A DNA stretch of 64,000 nt, taken from contig QXEO01000234.1 of the NCBI GenBank assembly GCA_007115705.1, positions 2,953,663 to 3,017,662 of the forward strand, given 5' to 3'. The translations under genes and the position numbers were made by a program. The DNA comes from Dactylis glomerata (Eukaryota; Streptophyta; Magnoliopsida; Poales; Poaceae). The notes below the pieces were generated by a model. It was not told the origin of the DNA and searched no databases. It saw only the letters and a list, made by a program, of their open reading frames with translations. Shown piece by piece: positions 9,231 through 19,200 of the stretch (position 1 is its first letter; each line of letters starts with the position of its first letter).

Positions 9231-10311
9231 CGCCACGTACTAGCACACGCTTGGCGTCGCTGGACTTGCTACCACCATGGATTATTCCTAATTTGCCATG
9301 GACGGCTTCAACTCCTGTGCGGACAAGTTTGTCTCTGCCATCATCGGCTTCGCCGCTATGGTGGAATATTTCATCGCTGCTGGCTACAGCTTCGAGTCCG
9401 CCATGGAGCGGCCACCTTGGATAAGTCCGCTATGGAGCAGGCTGCCTTGAGTCCGCCATGGAGCGGCCATCTTGGAGAAGTGCGCCATGGAGTAGGCCGC
9501 CTTGAGTCCGCCATGGAGCGGTCACCTTGGAGCAGTCCGCCATGGAGCAGGCTGCCTTGGAGCACACCGTCATGGAGCAGGTTGCCTTGAGGCCGCCTTA
9601 GAGCTGGCCGCCATGGAGCATGTCGCCCGGGGCCGCGGTCATAGTATGTTGAAATAATAAATGGTGAGGTTCTCTAAGAGCATCAAGCCAGATTATCAAG
9701 TAAATTCCACCTTGACACTCGCGGGCTACACTGATGCTGAATTTTGTGAAGTTCTTTCTAGAGCATATAGCCAAAATAATATCTGGTTTGGCGCTCAAGG
9801 GCTACACTATTCATATTTTTCCTGGAAGCTACTCTGAGAGCTCCAAGACGTATTTCTTTCTGTGATCCACCTTGCCACTCGGGGCTACACATGGTGTAAA
9901 AGCATCGAAGTTTAGTAAGCTTTGAGGCAATACCTTATACTGGAAGAAATACGATTATTGCGATTATTTTGTGCTCACTGGTTTGTAAGCTTCGAGGCAA
10001 TACCTTATACTGGAAGGAACTTTCCTTGAGCTTGGAAGAAACAATGTCAAGATTCATCCGAAAGATGATCATTAGAGAGTTTTCCGCCTTGGATTCGTTC
10101 GCAGTAGCATAGCAACATGTATCTAGAGAATTATACTGCAAGTATGAGACGTTATTGGTACGCCTAAGTTCTAGGCGGATAAAATATATTCTCTAAGAGA
10201 TCTACGAGATCTTTCACAAGACTACCTTGAAGATGAAGATGAGGACGAAGATAAAATTACCTATCAAGCTAGGGGACAGAAGAGAGGATCTCAAAGAAGT
10301 CTCGGGGCTAC
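9231..10311 (+). mobile_element. Internal 3' region of an LTR element (no pol)
   Basis: The stretch leads up to a PPT-like CTCGGGGCTAC and the LTR at 10312. Repeated phrases such as CCACCTTGACACTCGCGGGCTACACT and CCACTCGGGGCTACAC are typical of the noncoding 3' part of grass Gypsy elements. No gag, RT or integrase is present, and no matching upstream LTR was found, so the element is 5'-truncated. A 26-30 bp minisatellite occupies 9398-9625. Confidence 0.5.
9398..9625. repeat. Minisatellite with TCCGCCATGGAGC core, about eight copies
   Basis: Units of 26-30 bp carry GCCATGGAGCGGCCACCTTGG and CATGGAGCAGGCTGCCTTGAG variants in rough alternation, with cores near 9401, 9431, 9457, 9486, 9511, 9540, 9567 and 9611. 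The copies are diverged. Short open frames through the array are by-products of the repeat. Confidence 0.85.
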
Positions 10312-10968
10312 TGATGTGGATATACCAACCAGGTATACCAGTGACATAGTCTCATACCGGCAAGCCTGGGTGGCCCATAGATGGTGGTCAGACCTATGGT
10401 CTGATTGGGCGGCCCAGTTGCTGGTGGTATGGCGGAATCCTAAAGGCAAGGATTGGCATGGCGGATTCTAGATGCCCATGGCATGGCGGATTCCAGACTA
10501 CCATGCCATGGCGAATTCTCGGACACGCCCATGCCATGGCGGATTATAGATGCCCATGGCATGGCGGATTCCAGACGCCCTTGCCATGGCGGATTCCCGG
10601 AAACCATGCCATGGCGGATTCCTAGACGCCCATGTCATGGCGGATTCCAAAGGGCCATGAAGCATAAGGCATACACATAGCAGCTACTTGGAGGTCAAGG
10701 CATAGTCTAAGTATTAGTCTAGGACTTCTTATTGTAAGCCGGCCTGAAAGAGCCCTTGAGGCAGATCATCATCATCGCATAGACAAAGACACAATCATTG
10801 TAATCTGTACATATTGTGATATTGTAGTGAGTTGTAGCGGGATGTAGCGATCCTCCATCGCAGGGACGTAAATCTGTGTAATCCCTGTCTCTCACCGTCC
10901 CGAACACCAGATCGCCTACCCCTCTTTCTACCCGCCTTGAGGTACCCCTCATGGCATACGTGTCATCA
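10312..10968 (+). repeat. LTR of a truncated retroelement (657 bp)
   Basis: It begins TGATGTGGATATACC right after a PPT-like CTCGGGGCTAC and ends CATACGTGTCATCA. The termini TGATG and CATCA are inverted, as in retroelement LTRs. Its own minisatellite lies at 10428-10650. Because the upstream LTR is missing there is no target duplication to confirm the right boundary. The alternative is an unrelated repeat with chance TG/CA ends. Confidence 0.6.
10428..10650. repeat. Minisatellite with CCATGGCGGATTCC core, about nine copies
   Basis: Units of 22-30 bp repeat CATGGCGGATTC with variable linkers, with cores near 10430, 10459, 10482, 10506, 10538, 10560, 10584, 10611 and 10637. The palindromic CCATGGCATGG and CCATGCCATGG joints could form hairpins. 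It lies inside the LTR at 10312-10968. Confidence 0.88.
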
Positions 10969-11320
10969 GAACCACGACAACCTTGAGAGAGCGAATACTA
11001 CGGTCGGAGACATGGCTAATATTTAGCTAATTCTCATTTCTCAGGCAACTAATAATTAGCAAATCCCATATTTATTAATTCCCTGCAATTAATGAAATGC
11101 ATATCTTATTTGTCGTTTTCCATCAATGCACGTTCCATTCCTAGAAATTTTGACAGCCACTATTCGTGCTGGTATTTTGACTCTCATATGGCAAGCTTTA
11201 AATACTGCCATCTACCTCTTGGCTTGGAGCTGTCAAAAGTCACCGGATTCTTTCTTCTCCAAAACTGCGCACAGAGTTCAAGTCGATCTTCCTTTTGGCT
11301 TTGTGCTGTCACCGTGGACG
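10969..11320 (+). promoter_or_regulatory. Laccase upstream region
   Basis: This is the 350 bp between the LTR end and the laccase ATG. A TTTAAATAC block near 11198 is a possible TATA-like site about 120 bp before the start codon. No other motif is convincing. The transcription start cannot be placed from sequence alone. Confidence 0.35.
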
Positions 11321-13602
11321 ATGGCGTTTTGGTTTGTCGGCGTGGTCGTTTTAGCGTTTGTTGGGGCGGCTCAAGGATCCAGGGCCGTCCGCAGCAACCC
11401 TCTGGTAGCAACTGTCAATCTGTTCTTTTGCAAAAATTCTTTCAATCTCTTTGTACTCGATCGATACATCCAAAACTTGTGTACTCATGTAGTGTGGAGG
11501 TATGCGGTAGCTGCTCGATTAACATACTGTTTTGCCATCCAATTTTGCAGGAAGGCGACGGATTGACTCACCGTACCTACGATTTCTTTGTAAGTCGTAT
11601 ATATGGATTGAGTCGCTCTCAACATGATTTTATTTTTCATGACCTGGAGATTCAAGAGCTTTAGTTTTTCTTGGTTTTGATCTATTGATTGATGAACTTG
11701 TGTGCAGATAAGTGAGAGTGAATTCCCGAGGCTCTGCCATGAAAAGACCATCCTTACCGTCAACGGCCAGTTCCCCGGGCCGACCATCTATGCGAGGAGA
11801 GGCGATGTGGTCGTTGTCAATGTCTACAACCAAGGCCATACAAACATCACCCTCCACTGGTACTACAACAACTTGAAAGATCATCCCTTTCTCTATTCAA
11901 AGATAAAAAAACACAGAAAGTAACCATGGTGATGGTGCAGGCATGGAGTGAACCAGCCACGAAGCCCATGGTGGGATGGGCCAGAGTTCATAACACAGTG
12001 TCCAATCCAGCCCGGCAACAATTTCACCTACCAAATCATCTTCTCGGAGGAGGAAGGCACGCTGTGGTGGCATGCGCACAGCGGCATGGACCGTGCCACC
12101 GTGCACGGCGCCATCATCATCCGCCCCAGCCATGGCACAACCTACCCGTTCAGAAAACCACACAAAGAAATACCCATCATACTTGGTACGTCACCTGGTT
12201 TTTGCAATGTGCTATACTCCATTAATTTCTGTCATCGATGCTTAGATTTTCTCTCAATCTCCATTAATTGTAGGGGAATGGTGGAAGGACGACATTAGGA
12301 AAGTGCTCGCCGACGCCCTCTCCACCGGCAGCGACTTCCAGCCTTCAGACGCCAACACCATCAATGGTCAGCCCGGTGACCTCTTCCCGTGCTCCAGCGA
12401 CGGCATCTTCAGGCTACCCATCAAGCCCGGCGAGACCTACATGCTGCACATCATCAATGCAGCACTCACCAACGGGTTCTTCTTCGCCATTGCCGGGCAT
12501 CGCCTCACCGTGGTTTCTTCCGACGCTTCCTACACAAAACCCTTCGCCGTCGACCACATCTTCATCGACCCCGGCCAAACAATGACCGTGCTGCTCAAGG
12601 CCCGCCACGCCCGGGGCCGGTACTACATGGCGGCGAGGCCGCTGGCAACCAATGTACACGCCACTCTCGACAACAGCACCGCCACCGCCGTCTTGGAGTA
12701 CATCCACGCACCGCCACTGCCGCTGCCGACCGCGGACTTTCCCACCCTTCCCGCCATCAACGACAGCTCCGCGGCGGCGGCCTACACGGCACGGCTCAGG
12801 TCCCTGGCCAGCAAGGAGCACCCGGCCGACGTGCCCCGGCACGTCGACGAGCACATGCTCGTCACCGTCGCCGTCAACGAAATCGCGTGCGCGCCCAAGC
12901 CCAACGAGGCGCCATGCAAGGGCCCCGAAGGCAACCGCTTTGCGGCGAGCCTCAACAACATCAGCTTCGAGATGCCGCGCACAGATATCCTTGGGGCCTA
13001 CTACCGCTCCGCCGTCAGCAGCGTGGCCAGGACGGACTTCCCGGACAACCCGCCGTCGCCGTTCAACTTCACGGCCGACAAACTCCCGCCAGGGCTAGCG
13101 CTGACCGCACGCGGCAGGAGCGTGAAGGTCCTGGCGTACGGGACCGTGGTGGAGGTGGTGCTCCAGGGCACGACCATCCTCGGCGGCGACAGCCACCCGA
13201 TGCACCTGCACGGGTTCAGCTTCTACGTCGTGGGGAGAGGGATTGGTAACTTCGACAGGCACCAAGACCCCGCCAAGTATAATCTGGTCGATCCACCCTA
13301 CCAGAACACGGTCTCTATACCATGGAATGGATGGGTCGCAATCCGGTTCCGTGCCGCAAACCCTGGTGAGTTCTTAACTTCTTATATACATATATAGCCA
13401 AAACATTTGCTACGAAAATAAATCTATATATGCAGCTCATTCATTCCCTTGTTCGCTTCTTGTTAATTTAGGCGTATGGTTCATGCATTGCCATTTGGAA
13501 CGCCACATGGTATGGGGTATGGAGACTGTATTCATTGTGAAGAACGGCAAAAGAAGGGGAGCAAAGGTCAGGCCACCGCCTACAAATATGCCTAGGTGTT
13601 GA
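11321..13602 (+). CDS. Laccase, multicopper oxidase, six exons
   Basis: Plant laccases are secreted copper enzymes that oxidise monolignols and other phenolics with reduction of O2 to water in the cell wall. Exons fitted by GT/AG sites and phase are 11321-11404, 11551-11589, 11708-11859, 11941-12185, 12274-13365 and 13472-13602, giving 1743 nt and 580 residues, the usual length. The start encodes a hydrophobic signal peptide (MAFWFVGVVVLAFVGAAQG). All four copper motifs are present: HWHG (completed by splicing exons 3 and 4), WWHAHSGMDRATVHG, HPMHLHGFSFYVVGRG and WFMHCHLERHMVWGM. The last has Met at the type-1 axial position, where many plant laccases have Leu. The protein ends ...PPPTNMPRC. 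Exon 2 is only 39 nt. The exon 1 boundary (donor CTG|GTAGCA at 11405) is the least certain; the other junctions are well constrained. The gene appears intact. Confidence 0.9.
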
Positions 13603-13930
13603 CGGAGCAAGAAGGGCAGTGTATCAATTTTGTTTAATACTAGCAACACATTAAAACTGAAGATTTAGCAGGCCAATTGCTTAATTACTGTAAGGCAACA
13701 GCCGCACAGTCCAAACTTATTAAAATCAAAGGATGTACAAAAGAGAGAAACCAGAAAATGTACGGAAGGATTAAATCTATGGACATGCAGAGTCATATTA
13801 TGAATGAAATTGGAGAGTCAGGCTGCAAATGTTGGTCTCTCTTGTCTGAATATTTTCCATTTCTGATTTTCGAAATATGCCAGCATGCCAAAAAACAACC
13901 TGAGAAAAGAAAGGCAGTCTAAGTCTCCTT
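13603..13930 (+). other. Laccase 3' flank
   Basis: AT-rich sequence after the laccase stop, presumably including its 3' UTR. No second gene is seen. A short frame at 13677-13922 has no recognisable features. Confidence 0.4.
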
Positions 13931-14165
13931 GCAGCTAGAGCCATCTGCCACATTCAGTTCCTTGAGACCAATCTATCTGTAGATATTCCATATTATCCTG
14001 CTGAACTTACACTCAAACAAAAGATGATTTATATCTTCATATATTCTACCAGGGCAGAGCTTACAATGTCCATCCTTAATGACATGCCAATACCGCATTT
14101 TGAAAATGTCCCTATTGGCTATTGCTATGCTGATCACTAATCCAATTAAAGCCAAGCGAACATTT
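13931..14165 (-). pseudogene. LINE remnant, RT zinc-binding (zf-RVT) fragment
   Basis: Read on the minus strand, the piece encodes a fragment with DIFKMRYWHVIKDGHCKLC, then INHLLFECKFSRIIWN. This is the Cys/His-containing C-terminal zinc-binding region of plant LINE reverse transcriptases. No RT core is present, so it is a small degraded fragment. Its orientation is opposite to the laccase gene. Confidence 0.7.
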
Positions 14166-15760
14166 TAACCCCGAATGATACATTTTATTTTCCGAATATG
14201 TTTATATATTGGACACACTCTCGTGGTTTTCAATCCATAGAGGTGCACATGTGTACACTTCCTTCGAAATGGGGCAGCCCCGGCATATGCATCCAAGAGG
14301 TGCATAAGGCCTTTCTTTATTTTATTTATTTAACAAAGACTTACAATAATCATATAAACTGAAGTCATCAAAGACATGCATGGAGCGATTCCCTCCCGAC
14401 CCTCTCTCCCTCCCAACCACGTGCGGCCGCCGCCGGGCCACACCAGGTGCTCACCACCATGCCGCCCTAGGCTATCTCCCGTGCACCCCATGACCCGTCA
14501 TTGTCGGCATCATCGCTAGGCAAAGCCCTGTGGCGCGGCGGCGGCATACCTCCTTGGACACCCGGAGATCAGAGGCGGCGGCGGTTCCTGGCCTCCTTTC
14601 TCCGGCAGTGGTGGTAGGCAGCGCTAGCCGCGGTGTGTCGGTGGTGTATCCGTATGAGGTGCAGCCAGGAGGCGGTGGCGCTGGGCAAGTGGAAGCGGGT
14701 TGTCGGAGAGGGAAAATTTCGAAGGAGGTTCCGACAAGCCCCTTCACATTGTTGGAGCTGTCGAAAGTGATCGCCCTTGTGGTCAACTACGAGCTAGCAC
14801 ACTTATATCCAGATGTGACAAAACTTTTGATCGGTTTTGCGGTAGATTTTATATTCATTTGATCCGGTTGTGTTAAAATATAAACTCTCACCCGAAGCCA
14901 CGCTGCTCTTGCCGGCTTCCGATAGGATACTGACTGATCATGTAGGAGTACTTCTGATCACTTGACATTGATATATACTCCCAACCGAAGCTGATGTTCT
15001 TTCATAGGCTAACGTCCGATCATGTAGGAGTATATAACAACTAGTACAGCACATCCTAATTCCAAGATTAATTAACAGTAGCAGAGCAATGGCCATCATT
15101 TTGCTCCCAGAGTCTAGCATGGACACTGCTACCTTGCGCGCCGCCGTCTTGGTCAATGTTCGACGACCCCATCGCCATGGCCCATGGGTATCTATTGGTG
15201 AGCTGCTCGTACACCAGCGTGTGACTGTGACTGGAACATGCATGTTCCAGTCGCGAGTAGTGACCACGTCTTCCCCGCCATACGTCAGTGAGACTCTTGG
15301 CCCTGCTCAGGACGCTCGTCTTCCCTGATGGCACCCTGCCACTCTGCCTACACTAAGCATTGCCCACCAGAGACTGCCACTCTGGAACTAAAACTATTCA
15401 TGACATTTGTCTGAATTCAAAACCAATAATATGTCAATGCCGGTTTTCATTCTTTTTCTTTAGTTTCGTTGGGTTCGACCGTCACACTTTAGGGACTATA
15501 GTAGGAGACATCACAATCGATGGGTTTTTTGGGGCTAACACTGTGTTCGGTGTTCCTACTGCAGTTCTACCTGTATAAATGATAAATCCTTGCACTCCTC
15601 CACTTCGTTTAAAAGTCGTGAGGTTAGGTCTCCTGAATGAGGATGCATTTGCATTGCAATTACCCTTGCTTTTGCCAGCAAGTTTGATGCTGCCGGTGTC
15701 ATGTCTGAAGATCTGCAAGTGAGGATACAGCACAAGCTGGCTTTGGTTACAAGCTCAAGC
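14166..15760. other. Intergenic, no supported gene
   Basis: GC-rich blocks at about 14395-14760 give several overlapping open frames without recognisable domains. A GATCATGTAGGAGTA motif occurs twice (about 14937 and 15018). A perfect palindrome lies at 15229-15252. A GC-rich segment near 15090-15330 is open on both strands but matches nothing I know. I would not call a gene here. Confidence 0.45.
15229..15252. repeat. Perfect 24-bp palindrome
   Basis: The left half is GACTGGAACATG and the right half is its exact reverse complement. There is no spacer, so it would extrude as a cruciform rather than as a hairpin with a loop. No adjoining inverted repeats suggest a transposon end. Confidence 0.9.
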
Positions 15761-16266
15761 TCCAGGGGTTCACAACTTCATTCAGCTCCAGGAGTTTGCA
15801 ACTCGAACAGACATAACAAGACGGCTCACACTTCCGGACAGCGAGTATTATAAGAGAAACACTCAGACCAAGTACGCCAAGGCACGGAACAAATGTTTCA
15901 CAGCCAAGAGCCCAACCAACCATAATATATCAACATGCTAAACCACATCAGTTAAAAGGGCAGCTTGCACTACAATTAGACCAAAGAATATATCAGCCTT
16001 TCGGCGAATCAGCTAAGTTGCATCATTGTCTTTCCTAATCTTGAATAAGCTACACAGGGCCATCCCTCGCGGAGCGGACTAATGTCCCCAACTATGTACA
16101 CCGTCGCTCCTGCCAAATGGCCCCTAGGAACAAAACAGGGGCAAAGGTTGGTCGGTATTCTACACGGAGGCCGCCCCATAAGGCCACGAGATGTCCACCC
16201 TGTTGTACAAAACCCCCTTCTTCCTTCAAAAGAATTTGATATCATCCTCGCCGATATAGCTGTATG
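15761..16266 (-). other. MED12 3' flank and 3' UTR
   Basis: Sequence downstream of the MED12 stop codon on the minus strand. It should contain the 3' UTR, but no polyadenylation site can be chosen with confidence. No gene is seen on the plus strand. Confidence 0.4.
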
Positions 16267-19200
16267 TCAGCTGTCGTCGTCCAGAGACCCAATGTAGGTC
16301 AGCTCCGTCCGCCGCACCCTGATGGCGCCCTTGAGCCAGCTGCACGCTTTCAGATTCGTGTGGTCGGCAGCGATGCCACTGGTGCCGTTGGTTCCTGACG
16401 AGGCGGAAGGGCAGCTGGTGCCATCTTCGAGCAAGGTCCAGGGGTCCACCTCCATCTCGGGGTCCTGGGAAGGCAGCGCCATCTTGCTTCTGCTCGAGAT
16501 GTTGGTGGGGACCCAACTGAGCGAACTGTTCTTTTGCTGAGGGCCTGTGGATGCGGTAGATGAGCTGCTCTGGAGTGGTGATAGTGCGGCCAAGGACAGC
16601 TGAGGGGGTTGGCACTGTATAGAAGGGTGGCGAGATGGTGGGAGAATCGGAAGAGCAGCTTGGATCCTTCGCCTGATTGTCCCGGGCAACTCCATATGAT
16701 CCAATGCAGACTACAAAAAAAAGTTAGCATTACAGTGGGGAAGACAAAACTGGGAGAAAAGGACCATTCAGGAAGTGAATGCCAACGACATGTGGCGTAT
16801 GATAAAGGAAAAGCAGACAATATAGCACATTACAAAAAAAAAGTATGGTAGTTCAACAAGGCAAGTAAACCGTGTTTATCAGTATTGAGCATTGAACTGA
16901 CCTGCAAGCCCACAGCCGCTTCACTGTCAAATGCAGTAATATCTCGCGGAGCTCTGATGGCTGGCTTGGAAACTAGCTTTGTCTTCAGCCAACTTGGTTT
17001 GGAGTTCCCAAGCAGTGCATGGAGAACACATAGAAGCCTCTCAAAAAGACTCTCACTTGGACGATCAAGCAGAACATCTATGGGAGGTTCCAGCAGAGAG
17101 TCCACTTCCCGACTTACGGTAACTAAACTGGCAGGAGGAAGAGGCGAATCTGCATCCTCGTAGATTATGCGCGCCGCAAGCAAGCATAGTATCGTAGAAG
17201 CAAGTGTCTGCCTCATGTTCCTACAATTTTGATAGACAGAAGGAAGTGATTATTAGTACGAAAAGGAACTATCACAAGTTGCACTGATGGACAGCAATGC
17301 CCTAAAATACCAAAGGAAGCAATCAATGACTCGTATGAAAGAAGGAAGGAATTGTCCACACTATTCAAGCCTGTTACATGAAATAGATGTCAGTATGTCA
17401 CACTATTCCAGCATGCTACGCGAATCACATTGAATGACAAACTTTCAAGACATGTGGAACACCAAATGAAAGGTAACTTGTCCATATTCTCAGCTATGCG
17501 AAGCAGAGAATAACACGCTTAGCTAGAGTATATGGAGTCAATTCCAACATATGACAACAAATACGTGCAATAAACTAATAACTGAAAACAAATGTCAGGA
17601 ACCCTAGAGTATCTGGAGTCAAGTACACTCTGTGACAACAAATATGTATAATAAACTAATAACTGAAAACTAATATCGGAAACCATCTCCAAGCAGAAGT
17701 AACTTCAAAAAAAACGATACTGCTTTTCAATTTAACCTCACCTATCTGCCAAGATTACTGGAAGTAACCTGATGATAAATTGGAGGCGCAACCACACTGT
17801 TGCCTGCAGGGCAGATGCTGAAGGGGGGGTTGGATCATTACCAACCGTGCCTCGCCTGCCAATACTTGGACTTCCACCTCTAATTCCTTTACGACTGCTG
17901 GATTTATTCGATGAAACTTCATTTCCTGAAGGGACTAAACCAGCATGTTTGGTACCATTTCGTGATATTGCTTTGATGTGTTCACTGACAGTTCCCATCT
18001 GTTTGATCACTTCCCCAGCAAATATACCGCGAAATTCAGCAGTACTTCTGTCGATGCATGGCAACATTAATTCAGCAAGGGCTTTCTCAGTTATAAATTT
18101 ATTAATAAATCTAGTGCTTTCAATGCTTCTATTCACATTATGGGGAGTACTTTTGCTTGGTCTTTTGGCATCAGCGTCATCCACAACTTCTCCTTCCTCA
18201 ATTGGATTGACTTCCAATTTCCTCTTCGCAGTTCTGTTAGCCATTACATCACTAAGCAAGCTGGACCATCCCCATGGTTTCCAAGCCTGTGTCTTTATTG
18301 GAACTCCCTTTCGTTGAGCAAGACTTACAAGCTGCTGTCTTGTGGACTTGCGTCCCAGAAGGGCATCTAGCCCTTGAAGGATCCACTTGACATCCACAAC
18401 AAGTGAATCATGTAGCTTCCCAAGAAGGTGGACAACTTCAGAGTAGAGAGGAGCAGCATCAGGCCTGGCAACTAATCTCGACAGGATGATTTCAGTAAAC
18501 CCTTTCTCGCTATCAGATAGGGCAAAGCTTTCCAAATTAGGGGACAGCGTCCGAAGTCCATCAATAATATCCAGCAGTATCGATGTCTGTGTCTTAATTT
18601 TTTCAGCTTTCCCAACTTTTTCTGCAAGAGCTTGTTCATCTAAAAGAAGCCTCAACTCAACCCATTGCCAATGGAACTTTGCAGGTTGGAGGGTATCAAG
18701 TACTTGACCAAGCTTCTCCGAGAGTTTTAACTCATTTTCTTTTGCCTCACCAGGTTCTGAACCATCCATCTGAATAACTGCTGGTATTTTACAATCAACA
18801 AGAGCGTTCAAAAAAAGACGGGCACGGAGAGGTATAAATAGCTGCTTCAGATTCTTGTCGGAGCAATTCATTTCAAGCATTGCAGCAAACTCTGAATCGC
18901 CACCATCAGCAGCCAGAAGATTATACAGCTGATGTGTATTACGGAAGCAGATATCTCGAAAAGGTTGATGCCTTGTGATGTCATTTATCGCGCTTTCAAT
19001 AGACTGGTAAGCCTGCACATCTTCACGGCTAAGGATATACCGTCTCCAACGGACCATTGCAAAAATTGAATAGGCTGGAGGAAAGACCACGCTTAAAGGA
19101 AGCTGCTGCTGCAACCTCGAGAGTGCAAGAACATAGGACTCACCAAGAATATCTGCAATAAGCCCATCATAGACCGTTCTGCAGTTCCCCAATAGAATCC

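Noticed and set aside
9371..9565. Repeat-peptide gene in the minisatellite
   Set aside because: The frame arises from the repeat units; there is no plausible start context, and the copies contain frame-changing indels.
12389..13249. 286-codon plus-strand frame overlapping the laccase
   Set aside because: It is an out-of-frame, Arg/His/Pro-rich by-product of GC-rich laccase exon 5; the laccase frame carries all the conserved motifs.
14472..15334. Small genes in the GC-rich intergenic stretch
   Set aside because: Several frames are open on both strands because of composition; none has a recognisable domain or a splice pattern.
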